DNA of 64,000 nucleotides, from assembly GCF_009939195.1 (NCBI RefSeq), contig NZ_JAACKC010000004.1:1-64000 (forward strand), given 5' to 3'. This document shows positions 33,940 to 44,274 of this stretch, piece after piece; position 1 is the first letter of the stretch, and each line of letters starts with the position of its first letter. This DNA comes from Acinetobacter kanungonis. GTDB lineage: Bacteria; Pseudomonadota; Gammaproteobacteria; Pseudomonadales; Moraxellaceae. The notes beneath the pieces were generated by a model that was not told the origin of the DNA, searched no databases, and was given only the letters and a program-made list of their open reading frames with translations. Position numbers and translations under genes: made by a program.

Positions 33940-36035
33940 GAAATCCACTATTGTCCAAAAAGTTAAAACGTACGGAAACTCGTTTACTCATTATCGATGA
34001 TAACCAAATTCGTTTTAATAAAATTTGTGAGCTTTTAACCGCAAGTGAACATCAAGTCCATGCATTTTTGCTGGATGATCTTCAGACCTTCGAAAAACAA
34101 TTGCATTTAAATTGGGACCTAGTCATTTTTGGTCGTGCTTACGATTTAAAGTATGAGCAAGCATTAAGTTTAATTCGCTTATCTAAACAGCCCGAACTTC
34201 CACTGATTTTGCTCAAACCTGATGATTATGAACCAGATCAATATGTAACGTATATTCGCAAAGGAATTTACGATGTCACTAACTTAGATTATCCTGACCG
34301 CTTCTATCTATCTTTATTACGTGCACTTTCCTTTAGCCGCCTAAACCAAGGGCAACAGCATTTAATGCAGGAATTGGAAAATGTACAAACGCAAGCGCAG
34401 GCTCTAGTTGCTGAAAGCAATAAAGCGGTTGCGATTATCCAAGAAGGTATTCATATTGAAGCCAATCAGGATTATCTCGACTTATTTGGCTTAAAAAGTG
34501 AAGATGAGATTATTGGCTTGCCTTTACTCGATCTATTACAACCCAAAGATTTGAATGATTTTAAAGTACGCTTCAAAAAAATCTCGCAAGGTCAATTTGA
34601 TCAAGCACGTTTAGAAATCACGACGCTGAATGATCATGTAAAACTGAATCCACTTAAAATTGAATTTTTACCTGCAAGTGAAGATGATGCTTTACAAATC
34701 ACCATTGAGTTAGCAGCAAATGAAGTCATTGCATCGCCGTTGGTCAGCACACCAGTAGCCGAAACAACTCCTCAAAAACCCAATACCTATCAACAGATCA
34801 ACCGCACTATTGCGAAGCAACCTTCTGATTTTAATGCCTTGGTTTTGTTCTCGCTCGCTGCTTGCCCTGAATCAGTCTTCCAGCAAGATTGGTCTACGTC
34901 CAATGCCTATTTTGCGAATATTCAAAACTTCCTTAAAGAACAAACCAATGTTCCATTATTTAAAATCAACCATGCCTTGTATGTAGGACTATTCCAAGGT
35001 GCAAGTGAAGATGTGCTTCAATCTAAACTGATCGGCTTAAGCCCATTGAGTAAACCGCAATTATTAGGTGTCAATCAGCAAACGTTTCCATTAAATTTGC
35101 GCATTGGCTACACCCTCATCAATAAAGAAATTAAAGATGAGCAGCAATTTGAGCAATATACGGAACGTGCATACAACACACCTTTACCTGAACAGCAAGA
35201 AAATAGTATTGAACTAGCTGCATCTTCAGCAAGCAAGATAGAGCTGGTCGATCATAGTCTAGATCTCACCCCTCAAGGAGAGACTAGCCTGCTCAATGCC
35301 TTACAGAAAAGCTTGGAACGTGGTGAGATTCATCTAAAATATCAACAGCTCTATGACAAGCAAGACAGCAACTTATACACTTACGAAGTCACCAGCGGCT
35401 TCATTTACAAGAATACATGGCAAGATATTACAGCAATTCGAGAGTTAGCTGACGATCCTGAGTTTTCAATTAAACTAGATCGCTGGATTTTGGTTGAAGC
35501 ATGTAAACAATTGCATAACTTTATTACTCAATATCCAGATGCCAAAATTATTGTCAATTTAAACAAAGAAGTCCTCTACTCTGACCGTAGCTTCCCTGAG
35601 TTTATTGCCAAATTAATTACGATTGTGGGCAGTAAGCAAGCTCATCCTTTAGTACTCCAGTTCTCGGAAGAAGATATTTCCAAGAATTTGAATGATGCAC
35701 AGAAATTTACCGCTCAATTAATTCAGAGTGGTGCAGAAATTTCTTTACGTGATTTTGGTCATTCGATCTATAGCGAGTCTATTTTGAATCAATTGAATGT
35801 CCATCAAGTCACCCTGCACTCACAGCTAGCAAAAATGCTGGATTCAGACAAATCGACGGAAGATTTACAGGAACGGATTAATCACTTCCATGAAATCAAG
35901 CCAATGCAGATGTTATTACGTGAACTGAACAATATGACCATGTTTGCGAATGCTTGGAACGTTGAAGCACGCTATCTTCAAGGGGATTATTTCCAGAAGA
36001 AACTGGATCATTTGATTGATGTACAAGACCAATAG
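33921..36035 (+). CDS. FimX-like degenerate REC-PAS-GGDEF-EAL protein
   Basis: A 704-residue protein. Residues 15-130 form a receiver-like fold beginning RLLIIDDNQ; at the usual phospho-Asp the sequence is DLVIFG (Gly71), so phosphorylation is unlikely. A coiled helix then a PAS domain (IIQEGIHIEANQDYLDLFGL) occupy about 140-260. A GGDEF-like region without the GGDEF loop follows, then an EAL domain where YEVT (Glu489-Val-Thr) replaces EAL. FimX of P. aeruginosa has the same order, length (691) and inactive motifs, and acts as a c-di-GMP receptor for type IV pilus assembly. A receptor role is inferred here too. Confidence 0.8.
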   Translation: MGSIEVRNPLLSKKLKRTETRLLIIDDNQIRFNKICELLTASEHQVHAFLLDDLQTFEKQLHLNWDLVIFGRAYDLKYEQALSLIRLSKQPELPLILLKPDDYEPDQYVTYIRKGIYDVTNLDYPDRFYLSLLRALSFSRLNQGQQHLMQELENVQTQAQALVAESNKAVAIIQEGIHIEANQDYLDLFGLKSEDEIIGLPLLDLLQPKDLNDFKVRFKKISQGQFDQARLEITTLNDHVKLNPLKIEFLPASEDDALQITIELAANEVIASPLVSTPVAETTPQKPNTYQQINRTIAKQPSDFNALVLFSLAACPESVFQQDWSTSNAYFANIQNFLKEQTNVPLFKINHALYVGLFQGASEDVLQSKLIGLSPLSKPQLLGVNQQTFPLNLRIGYTLINKEIKDEQQFEQYTERAYNTPLPEQQENSIELAASSASKIELVDHSLDLTPQGETSLLNALQKSLERGEIHLKYQQLYDKQDSNLYTYEVTSGFIYKNTWQDITAIRELADDPEFSIKLDRWILVEACKQLHNFITQYPDAKIIVNLNKEVLYSDRSFPEFIAKLITIVGSKQAHPLVLQFSEEDISKNLNDAQKFTAQLIQSGAEISLRDFGHSIYSESILNQLNVHQVTLHSQLAKMLDSDKSTEDLQERINHFHEIKPMQMLLRELNNMTMFANAWNVEARYLQGDYFQKKLDHLIDVQDQ

Positions 36036-36083
36036 GTCTTGTACACTGCTAAAAATTGCTACTTTTAAGCATCTAAAGATATA

Positions 36084-36110
36084 AAAAAACGAGCCAATGG
36101 CTCGTTTTTT
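36084..36110. terminator. Bidirectional intrinsic terminator
   Basis: AAAAAACGAGCC, loop AAT, GGCTCGTTTTTT. Serves the FimX-like gene and convergent rpmE. Confidence 0.9.
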
Positions 36111-36123
36111 AACAACTGGGGTA

Positions 36124-36351
36124 TTAGTCGCGTTTGATAGAACGAGACATACCAGAGAAACGTTGTTTGAATTTGTCGATACGACCACCTGTGTCAACGT
36201 TCTTTTGCTTACCAGTGTAGAATGGGTGGCATGCAGAACATACGTCTAGGTAAAGAGTTTCTTTACCAACAGCTGAACGAGTTTCGATTACGTTACCGCA
36301 AGAACAAGTAGCTACTAATTTTTCATATTTTGGGTGAATATCGGCGCGCAT
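36124..36351 (-). CDS. rpmE: 50S ribosomal protein L31
   Basis: Ribosomal protein of 75 residues beginning [20 protein letters not shown]. The zinc-binding cysteines are intact (CSC at 16-18, and [11 protein letters not shown] further on), so this is the zinc-containing type of L31 rather than the zinc-free paralog. The upstream 200 bases contain no gene and presumably the promoter. Confidence 0.96.
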   Translation of the reverse strand: MRADIHPKYEKLVATCSCGNVIETRSAVGKETLYLDVCSACHPFYTGKQKNVDTGGRIDKFKQRFSGMSRSIKRD

Positions 36352-36552
36352 CGTCGATTACTCCTAAGTGTAAGAAGGGCTTATGCTGTCATCGCAATTG
36401 ACCACTCTTGCAAATTGCAAGGAACGCTATTAAGCAGGTCAACACCACAACAGACCATTCTTTTGGCCCACCGAGACGGATACCGTCAGAGCTAAGCACA
36501 ACAAGTGGGCGTTATTATACGTCAAATAAATCAAGATAGCGAACTATTCTGT

Positions 36553-37530
36553 TCATTCCTCTGGATTTTGTTTCGACCAACGATTTGCAATGATGCCACA
36601 CACCATCAACTGGATTTGGTGGAAGATCATAATCGGTAAAACAATCATTCCTAAAGGCTGACCAATAAATAAAATCTGTGCCATTGGCACACCACTAGCA
36701 AGTGTTTTCTTAGAACTACAGAAAAAAATCGCGATTTGATCTTTACGGTTAAAGCCAAATAACTTCGGAAGATAATATGCCAATAGCATAATCACTGTTA
36801 AAAAGACCGAACATGCCAGCACCAAAAGCAATAGAGTCTGCCAACTCACTTCATTCCACAACCCCGCAACAACGGCGCTACTAAAAGCACCATAAACCAC
36901 CATCAAAATAGAGCCTTGATCAAAACTTTTAACCAAGCGTGGCACTTTCATCATGTGTGGGTAAACCAGCGGACGAAACAATTGCCCTAACACAAACGGC
37001 AACAATAACAGTAAGGTAATTTGAATAATCGAGGATGTTGGATCAAACCCATGTTCCGATTTACCCAGAATAAATACACTCACTAAGACTGGGGTAATAA
37101 ACATCCCAATGATATTGGAGAATGAGGCACTACACACCGCACTGGCAACATTACCTTTGGCAACTGAGGTAAATGCAATGGAAGATTGTACTGTAGACGG
37201 TAAAAAACACATGAACAAGAAGCCCCAATAAAGCTCTTGCCCCAGCATGGGTAACAGTACAGGTTTTGCTAACAAGCCTAAAATTGGAAATACTGCAAAG
37301 GTAAAGGCAAAAACCAGTACATGAAATTTCCAGTGCATAATCCCCTGAACAATTGCTTCACGGGACAATTTCGCACCGTGTAAGAAGAAGAGAATGGCAA
37401 TCGCAATGGTGGTGATGACATTGAAGGCATGTGCAGCAGAACCAGAGACAGGGAGAAAAGATGCCAATAGAACCATGGCAACTAAGAGTAAAGTAAAGCG
37501 ATCCAAGGCAAGAAGCTTGAGCATGTTCAT
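36553..37530 (-). CDS. SBF-like (bile acid:Na+ symporter family) transporter
   Basis: A 325-residue inner-membrane protein with about nine to ten helices, of the SBF-like (YfeH) branch. Typical stretches are IAIAILFFLHGAKLSREAIV, FLPSTVQSSIAFTSVAKGNV (the crossing-helix substrate region) and FCSSKKTLASGVPMAQILF. Family members export or import organic anions; the substrate here is unknown. Tandem ATG-like starts (MNMLKLL) leave a two-residue ambiguity. It is downstream of gloA on the same strand, separated by 160 bases. Confidence 0.85.
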   Translation of the reverse strand: MNMLKLLALDRFTLLLVAMVLLASFLPVSGSAAHAFNVITTIAIAILFFLHGAKLSREAIVQGIMHWKFHVLVFAFTFAVFPILGLLAKPVLLPMLGQELYWGFLFMCFLPSTVQSSIAFTSVAKGNVASAVCSASFSNIIGMFITPVLVSVFILGKSEHGFDPTSSIIQITLLLLLPFVLGQLFRPLVYPHMMKVPRLVKSFDQGSILMVVYGAFSSAVVAGLWNEVSWQTLLLLVLACSVFLTVIMLLAYYLPKLFGFNRKDQIAIFFCSSKKTLASGVPMAQILFIGQPLGMIVLPIMIFHQIQLMVCGIIANRWSKQNPEE

Positions 37531-37690
37531 TGCTTAACATCCTGTTATATATATTTTAAAAAAGTAAAGATGAAATAAAACCCAGTAGAGAAATTTTACC
37601 CGCAGGTCAACTTCATCTTACTGGGCTGTTCAAATATTGCTAGCTTTTCAAGGGCTATATTCAATATTTAGTTAATCAATAACACGAGGC

Positions 37691-38092
37691 TTAGTTATTG
37701 CGTGCATTTGAATCTTGCTGAATCAACTCAACTTTATAACCATCTGGATCTTCTACAAAAGCAATAACGGTAACACCGCCTTTCATAGGTCCTGCTTCAC
37801 GTACTACCTTACCCCCACGTGCTTTAATCTCTTCACAAGCTTTGTAGGCATCTTCTACACCAATCGCGATATGACCATAAGCATTGCCTAAATCATACTG
37901 ATTTGTATCCCAGTTATGCGTCAATTCAAGCACAGTGGTGCTGTCTTCATCACCATAACCAACAAAAGCCAATGTAAAACGACCTTCTTCATAATCACGT
38001 TTACGAAGCAAAGTCATACCCAGCACTTCGGTATAGAACTTTAAAGATTGTTCTAAATTGCCTACACGTAGCATGGTATGGAGCATTCGCAT
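37691..38092 (-). CDS. gloA: Lactoylglutathione lyase (glyoxalase I)
   Basis: Isomerises the hemithioacetal of methylglyoxal and glutathione to S-lactoylglutathione. The ATG at 38090-38092, with AGAAGGA eight bases upstream, gives [20 protein letters not shown], 133 residues. The four metal ligands known from E. coli GloA are present: His5, the Glu in TVLELTHNW, the His in YGHIAIGV, and the Glu in GYKVELIQ. The gene starts one base after the stop of the AmpG-like permease, so the two are co-transcribed. Confidence 0.95.
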   Translation of the reverse strand: MRMLHTMLRVGNLEQSLKFYTEVLGMTLLRKRDYEEGRFTLAFVGYGDEDSTTVLELTHNWDTNQYDLGNAYGHIAIGVEDAYKACEEIKARGGKVVREAGPMKGGVTVIAFVEDPDGYKVELIQQDSNARNN

Positions 38093-38093
38093 A

Positions 38094-40253
38094 TTATTCA
38101 TCCTTCTGTTGAAGTTGTGTGTGTTGATGATCACGGAGTAATTTCGCGACCCAAACCACCAAAATTAAAATCGGAATTCCAATTAAAGTGGTCATAAGGA
38201 AAAAGTTTGGATAACCAATATTGGTCACTATCGTACCCGAATAACCGCCTAATATTTTAGGTGTCAGGGTCATCAATGAACTAAAAATAGCATACTGTAC
38301 TGCGGTAAATGAAACGCTGGTCAGACTCGATAAGAATGCAATAAAAGCTGCACCTGCCAAACCAGATGCCAGATTATCCACAATAATCGCAAAATATAAC
38401 CACAAAGAACTGTATGGCTTAATCACCTTACCTGTAATCAATACGTCTTGTTGAGCATCAGTAGGTGCGCTAATTGGATCAACCATCAACTCAAGAGCAG
38501 ACTGTTGGTCAAACACCTGATACACATGGCTGACTTTGAGCGACGAATCCGCATGCAGTTCATTTAATTGGGCTGTAAGTTGTTTATTTTTTGCATTTTG
38601 CAATAATTTCCCATCTATCGCAGCACTAAAAATGCCCTGCGCATCAAGTTTAGCTGGATAAGATTGACCATCTAACCAAACACTGACAGGTTGATCTGCC
38701 TGTAATTGAGCAACATCAACACCCTGAACTTGACCTTTGACCACCACCGATTGCTGCGCTTCTTTCGGACTTAAGGCATTATCTGCGGTTAAAGGGAATA
38801 AGATCATTGACTTAGCAGTAGAACCCGTTAAATAAGGCATATCCACTGATGATTTTTCTTCAGGCTGGTCAGTATACGCAACCGAAGCCTGAACTTGATT
38901 GGACTGATTCAGCACCTGAGCAGGAACATGCAGCTTCCAATACCCCACTTCATCTGCCTTTACCTGATAGTGTTGTGTCCCAATAGCGACGTCAACGGAC
39001 TGCAACGGCTGACCTGATTTCACCAAGCCAATGAAGATCAAGTTAGTCGAACTGGCAAGAATGGCACCGACAAACATCAGTTTCATGATGTTCATCCGCT
39101 GCGCCAGCAAACCACCTAAGAATCCACCTAAAAGACTAAAAATCACCCCGTAAATTTTGACAGCTTCTGCAATCTGTTCTTTGGTAAAGTTTAAGTCCTG
39201 ATAGAAAACATTAGAGATTACACCCGCGATGATGTCAGAAATACGATAAAAACCGATCAGCAACAGCAGTACTAAAGCCAGCTTCACCCCATAGCGTTTA
39301 AAGAAATCTGCAATAGGATTAACCCAAGTCTCAAACGCCATTTGCTTATTCACGGCACCCATTTTTACCAACAGCGACCCCATCAACAGAGCAATCGCAG
39401 CTGAAGCGATAAAGCGCAATGCCTCAAAGCAAAACAGCAAAAATGAGTCTTTTATAGCTAAGGATGCTTTTAAAGCGTCAATCAAGGTCCCTGAATAAAT
39501 ATACGAAAGTACAAAACTGATTACCGCGACAAAAAACACCATGACTAAACGGTAGTAATCCGAACGTTGATACTCTTTGTAGACTCGATTGACCTTCGGC
39601 TCCCGAATGATCAAGGTAGTAACAATACCCACCAACATCACTGCCGCCATTGCGAGATAAGTGGTTTTCCAAGCGCTGTAGATATAATTGCCTTTTGCTG
39701 TACCTAATGAGGCTGCCAGAAACAATGCCCCAGCACCTGCCACAATCATGCCGATCCGATAGCCTGCATTATAGGTGGATGCCAAAACCGTCTGCATTTC
39801 GGTTTCCGCCAATTCAATCCGGTAGGCATCAATCACAATATCTTGCGTTGCGGCAGAAAAACCTAATAACACTGCCCCTGCTGCCATTTGATATAAATAG
39901 CTCTGACCTAAAGCAGGATCTGAAAAAGCCATGATACAAATGGCACAAATAATCAGACACTGCGCGATCAACAACCACGCGCGACGGCGTCCCAAACGCT
40001 GAGTCAAAAAGGGAACGGGCAATTCATCAATTAAAGGTGCCCAAACAAACTTAAAGGAATAGCCAAGTGCTGCCCAACTAAAAAAAGTCACCGCACTTTT
40101 ATCAATACCCGCTTCACCTAACCACAATGAAAGGCTGGAAAAGATGAGCAAGATTGGGATACCCGCAGAAAAACCGAGGAACAGCATAATTGCCGCTCGC
40201 CGATCTAGAAATGCCTGAAATGCAGCTTTCCATCCATTTGCTTGAGTTGTCAT
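38094..40253 (-). CDS. AmpG-like MFS permease with Ig-like insertion
   Basis: About 719 residues. The first part is an AmpG-type major facilitator ([52 protein letters not shown]); AmpG imports anhydro-muropeptides for recycling. After roughly ten helices an insertion of about 200 residues appears. Two repeats in it read like bacterial Ig domains: [20 protein letters not shown] ... VPAQVL, and [15 protein letters not shown] ... [20 protein letters not shown]. Membrane helices resume at [20 protein letters not shown]. The ATG at 40251-40253 (MTTQANGW) is preferred to a TTG 14 codons upstream, but neither has a strong ribosome binding site. Confidence 0.82.
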   Translation of the reverse strand: MTTQANGWKAAFQAFLDRRAAIMLFLGFSAGIPILLIFSSLSLWLGEAGIDKSAVTFFSWAALGYSFKFVWAPLIDELPVPFLTQRLGRRRAWLLIAQCLIICAICIMAFSDPALGQSYLYQMAAGAVLLGFSAATQDIVIDAYRIELAETEMQTVLASTYNAGYRIGMIVAGAGALFLAASLGTAKGNYIYSAWKTTYLAMAAVMLVGIVTTLIIREPKVNRVYKEYQRSDYYRLVMVFFVAVISFVLSYIYSGTLIDALKASLAIKDSFLLFCFEALRFIASAAIALLMGSLLVKMGAVNKQMAFETWVNPIADFFKRYGVKLALVLLLLIGFYRISDIIAGVISNVFYQDLNFTKEQIAEAVKIYGVIFSLLGGFLGGLLAQRMNIMKLMFVGAILASSTNLIFIGLVKSGQPLQSVDVAIGTQHYQVKADEVGYWKLHVPAQVLNQSNQVQASVAYTDQPEEKSSVDMPYLTGSTAKSMILFPLTADNALSPKEAQQSVVVKGQVQGVDVAQLQADQPVSVWLDGQSYPAKLDAQGIFSAAIDGKLLQNAKNKQLTAQLNELHADSSLKVSHVYQVFDQQSALELMVDPISAPTDAQQDVLITGKVIKPYSSLWLYFAIIVDNLASGLAGAAFIAFLSSLTSVSFTAVQYAIFSSLMTLTPKILGGYSGTIVTNIGYPNFFLMTTLIGIPILILVVWVAKLLRDHQHTQLQQKDE

Positions 40254-40436
40254 TCGGTTATTATTTTCTACAAAAAAATCATGTGTGCTATTCAACCGTT
40301 TAAGTACTCGGGTTTCAACAGTATTTATGAAATCATTGCGCTATTTTGATGAGAAAAACAGCGGCATTGCTTGAATTTTTATGTCAAACCTGTATACCTT
40401 AAATCTCTACCGCAATATTTTGTTTTGGATTTCACA

Positions 40437-43079
40437 GTGACCCAAAAACTTGAACAGATGAATTCTTCTTTATCCACCAACCTTTCAAATAATAATTCAC
40501 GAGATCCGCAAAACCACTTGATTACCGCCTTCGAACAAACAGAAATTCAAAATACCCTGAATCAAACACGTCTAAAACCAGAACAACTCACGCATATCCC
40601 GAATTTAACCAATATTCCAACATCAACCAAACGCATTAAGCCGCTGAATAATTTTCTGGGTCAAGACCGTGCACGTGCTTCCGTTGAAGCTGGGATTGCC
40701 TTGCCTTATTCTGGCTATAATATTTTTGCGGTCGGCACTGCGGGCTTAGGTAAACGCACCATGGTCAAACGCTTGTTACAACAACATGCCAAGACAATGC
40801 CGACGCCAAATGACTGGATTTATGTCAATAATTTTAAGTCACCACGCCAACCGATTGCACTGCAACTCCCTGCAGGACAAGCACCAAAATTCCAAACCAT
40901 GTTGCATCAAACATGGCAAACCATCTTGAAGCAACTGGAACGTCGCTTTACGGCGGAAACTTATCACAATCGTATTGAGCTGATTCAGCAACAAACAGGT
41001 GATGAACAACAACAAGCCTTGGTCGACTTAACCAAAGAAGGTGCAGAACTCGACCTTAAACTGGTGACGCGTAACGATGAGCACTGCTTTATTCCTGTTC
41101 ATATCAAAGATGATCAACTGGTAGAGATGTCGCAACAAGACATTGATGCCTTGAGCAGTAAGCAACGCGCTGAAATTGTCTCCCATATGCGCTATATGGA
41201 TAAAAAACTTGAGCGTTTAGGATTGCATTTGGGCGATCTGGAAGATGATGCACGTGACAAGGTTCAAGAACTGAATCGCGAAATCGCCAATCAAGTGGTG
41301 ATACCACGTATTGATCTGCTTTTGAATAAGTTTTCAAAAGTTGAAGGTCTGGCGGATTACCTGAAATATTATGCCGAAGACATTATTAACAATGTCGAAA
41401 TTGTGCTTGAACAAGAAGAAGATGATTTTAGCCCAGGTCTGTTCAGTCGAGTGCCTGCACGCTATCAAGCCAATATTATTGTCACCTACAAACCCAACAG
41501 TGGTGCCCCTGTTATTTTTGAAGACTTCCCAACCCATTACAACTTGTTGGGACATGTCGAACAACTGACACAAAATGGCACCATCACCACAGACTTCACC
41601 CTGATTCGCCCAGGTGCACTGCATAAAGCCAATGGCGGCTTCTTGATGCTAGAAGCGGAACAATTGCTTGAACAGCCCTATGCTTGGCAAGGTTTGAAAC
41701 GTGCGCTGAAATCTGGAAAATTAAAACTTTCCTCTTTAGAGCATATGCTGACCCTTACAGGCAGCATTTCGATTGAGCCTGAATCCATTCCGCTGAATAT
41801 CAAGGTCATTTTACTGGCTGAGCCAGAAGTCTATTACGAAATTCTGGAACTCGAGCCAGAACTGGGCAGCGTGTTTAAAATTCGTGCAGACTTTACCGAT
41901 ACATTGCAACGTAATGACGATAATGAACAAGCTTATATGCAGCTCATTGCCGACTACGTACAAGCTGACAAATTGTTACCCTTTGACCGCTCTGCCTTAG
42001 CTGCACTACTCACGGATTCTAGCCGCCAAGCGGAAGACCAGAGTTCATTGTCTCTACATGCCTTAACTTTGGGTGACTTGATCCGCGAAGCACATCATCA
42101 TGCTGCACAAGCTGGTGACAAAATGGTGGCAGACAAGCACATTAATACTGCGCTACAGCATCGCCAATATCGTTTGGGATATTTGCGTGAGTTGTATTGG
42201 CAAGATCTTTCACGCGGTACACAACTGATTGAAACCCGTGGTCATCGCCTAGGTCAAATTAATGCCCTGTCTGTCATTCACTATGCCGATGTCGAGTTTG
42301 GTTTGCCTTCTCGCCTGACTGCCTCTGTATACCAAGGCGGTGGTGATATTCTCGATATTGAACGTAGCGTAGAACTTGGTGGTTCATTACATGCCAAAGG
42401 CGTGTTGTTAATGTCGAGCTTCTTAAAAGCACATTTTGGTCGTGAGCAAATTCTACATTTCTCCGCAGCACTTGCCTTTGAACAAAGCTATGGTCAGGTT
42501 GATGGCGACAGTGCAACGGTGGCTGAACTCTCTGCACTCATTTCTGCAATTAGCCAATTACCAATCGATCAGTCATGGGCCATCACAGGTTCGATGAACC
42601 AATTGGGTCAGGTACAACCGATTGGTGGTGTAAATGCCAAAATTGAAGGCTTCTTTGATGCCTGTAAATTACAAGGTCTTACAGGCAAGCAAGGAGTCAT
42701 TATTCCGCGCCAAAACATGCAACACCTGATGTTACGTCAAGATGTTCGTGAAGCGGTAGAACAAGGCCAATTCCACATTCATGCGATCGAAACCATTGAT
42801 CAAGCGCTTGAAATCTTAATGGCACGCCCAGTTGGAACACTGGATAAAAAAGGTCGTTATAGCAAAGGCTCTATTTACGCTGGCGTCATGGAACAACTTG
42901 AATACTGGCAAGCCATCGAAGATGGTGCGGAAATTGAAGAAGAGCCAAAGAAGAAAAAGAAAAAATCCAAAAAGGACAAGAAAAAAGTCAAAGCACCCGC
43001 GGAATTAACCGATGAACTCTTGAAAGAAGGGAGTGAAGTAGTCGAAGTGTCGGCAAGTCAACCCAATCTGAATCGTTAA
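40437..43079 (+). CDS. Lon-family ATP-dependent protease (AAA_32 type)
   Basis: About 880 residues. An AAA-type domain carries the P-loop FAVGTAGLGKRTM, and the C-terminal Lon protease domain carries the Ser-Lys dyad: Ser in DGDSATVAE and Lys in GGVNAKIEGF, 43 residues apart as in E. coli Lon (679/722). This is the proteobacterial Lon-like branch (YcbZ/LonB relatives) without the Lon N-terminal substrate domain. The end is a basic run (PKKKKKKSKKDKKKVKA) followed by an acidic tail. The start is uncertain: GTG 40437 is chosen, TTG 40371 and ATG 40458 are alternatives and none has a clear ribosome binding site. Confidence 0.9.
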   Translation: MTQKLEQMNSSLSTNLSNNNSRDPQNHLITAFEQTEIQNTLNQTRLKPEQLTHIPNLTNIPTSTKRIKPLNNFLGQDRARASVEAGIALPYSGYNIFAVGTAGLGKRTMVKRLLQQHAKTMPTPNDWIYVNNFKSPRQPIALQLPAGQAPKFQTMLHQTWQTILKQLERRFTAETYHNRIELIQQQTGDEQQQALVDLTKEGAELDLKLVTRNDEHCFIPVHIKDDQLVEMSQQDIDALSSKQRAEIVSHMRYMDKKLERLGLHLGDLEDDARDKVQELNREIANQVVIPRIDLLLNKFSKVEGLADYLKYYAEDIINNVEIVLEQEEDDFSPGLFSRVPARYQANIIVTYKPNSGAPVIFEDFPTHYNLLGHVEQLTQNGTITTDFTLIRPGALHKANGGFLMLEAEQLLEQPYAWQGLKRALKSGKLKLSSLEHMLTLTGSISIEPESIPLNIKVILLAEPEVYYEILELEPELGSVFKIRADFTDTLQRNDDNEQAYMQLIADYVQADKLLPFDRSALAALLTDSSRQAEDQSSLSLHALTLGDLIREAHHHAAQAGDKMVADKHINTALQHRQYRLGYLRELYWQDLSRGTQLIETRGHRLGQINALSVIHYADVEFGLPSRLTASVYQGGGDILDIERSVELGGSLHAKGVLLMSSFLKAHFGREQILHFSAALAFEQSYGQVDGDSATVAELSALISAISQLPIDQSWAITGSMNQLGQVQPIGGVNAKIEGFFDACKLQGLTGKQGVIIPRQNMQHLMLRQDVREAVEQGQFHIHAIETIDQALEILMARPVGTLDKKGRYSKGSIYAGVMEQLEYWQAIEDGAEIEEEPKKKKKKSKKDKKKVKAPAELTDELLKEGSEVVEVSASQPNLNR

Positions 43080-43100
43080 TTCGTAACCATGTTGAATATG

Positions 43101-43122
43101 AAACCAGCCCTCGTGGCTGGTT
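43101..43122 (+). terminator. Intrinsic terminator of the Lon-like gene
   Basis: AAACCAGCC, loop CTCGT, GGCTGGTTT, then TGTGTTTTT. Confidence 0.8.
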
Positions 43123-43310
43123 TTGTGTTTTTAAAAGAGCGACTACAAAATATGCAAACAAGTAATATACAATTGATAAGCTATTTTATTTAAACATTTT
43201 TTTGTTATTGTAGAATGCGAAAAATCCGAATGAAACTTGAAAATAAAATGTGCATGAATACAGCTAAAAATGCACATCACCAACATATGAATGCATAAAA
43301 TGGGGCAAGG

Positions 43311-44270
43311 ATGCGCGAAACTGATCACGAAATTATTCAATTATTCAAACAACATGTTCATCCTCTATCATCTAAATTGACTGATATGTTGAATGAACAT
43401 TTTTCCCATCAAACGGAACGCAGAGGTTGTGGCTATACCCAGTCAACCCGCGTACTGGCTGACTATATCAATACGGCCAGACTCGCTCAGGACTTTAGCG
43501 ATTTAAAATTATTTGACCAGTTTGATAGCAAAACCCTGAAAACTCTCTTAGAACAATCACAGTTTCAAATCTCAGATTGGCATAATCTCGATCAAAACCC
43601 AGCAGCTCAAGCACTGCCTGACTCAACAACCTCGGAACTTAAAACTGAAGTCCAACAGCACATTGCGCTACAGCAACAACTGCGTAACATCTCTGCTCAT
43701 GCACAACTGGAAGAAAGCAAACTATTGTGCGACCTGATTAGCGATATTATTTTACCAAGAAGTACCACTCAAACGGGCTTGGTTACCCTAACCTCCCTCC
43801 CCGAGAAGCCGAAGGTGGGTTCATGCCCGATGGCGGAAAATTTTTTCCTGAAAATTGCCCATGGTCGTATGCTCAGACAAGGTGAAATCAATATTTTTGT
43901 CGATGAACAACAGCAGCCTATTATATTGGAAAAACTGAATATGGGGGATAACCACTCCTGTATCAGTTTAAAACCTGTATTAATGAATGGCGTTTGTTTA
44001 CCTGCGGGTTCTTTGTTTTCTGTGGATTACGACCGTGACTTGATTACAGACAAGACACCAAACCAGAAGTTTAAAGGTTTTGTAATGCCCTATTCTGCGA
44101 TTAATGGTTTCTGGTTTTTACGCCTGACCACGCTTGCAGTATCTCCAGAAAACCGCGCACGCGCATTTACCACCCATTATCAACAACAAGTCGACAATGG
44201 ATTGTTTAGCCCAGGAACAACCCAACTTCAACAATTACAGGATATTGCTTTAATGCAAATCCAAGGTTAA
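43311..44270 (+). CDS. Uncharacterised 319-aa protein
   Basis: A cytoplasmic protein beginning MRETDHEIIQLFKQHVHPLS, helical in the first half and beta-rich in the second (INIFVDEQQQPIILEKLNMG). No family recognised. It ends five bases before the HDAC-family gene on the same strand, so the two are co-transcribed and may act together. GGGGCAAGG precedes the ATG as ribosome binding site. Confidence 0.75.
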   Translation: MRETDHEIIQLFKQHVHPLSSKLTDMLNEHFSHQTERRGCGYTQSTRVLADYINTARLAQDFSDLKLFDQFDSKTLKTLLEQSQFQISDWHNLDQNPAAQALPDSTTSELKTEVQQHIALQQQLRNISAHAQLEESKLLCDLISDIILPRSTTQTGLVTLTSLPEKPKVGSCPMAENFFLKIAHGRMLRQGEINIFVDEQQQPIILEKLNMGDNHSCISLKPVLMNGVCLPAGSLFSVDYDRDLITDKTPNQKFKGFVMPYSAINGFWFLRLTTLAVSPENRARAFTTHYQQQVDNGLFSPGTTQLQQLQDIALMQIQG

Positions 44271-44274
44271 CCTC

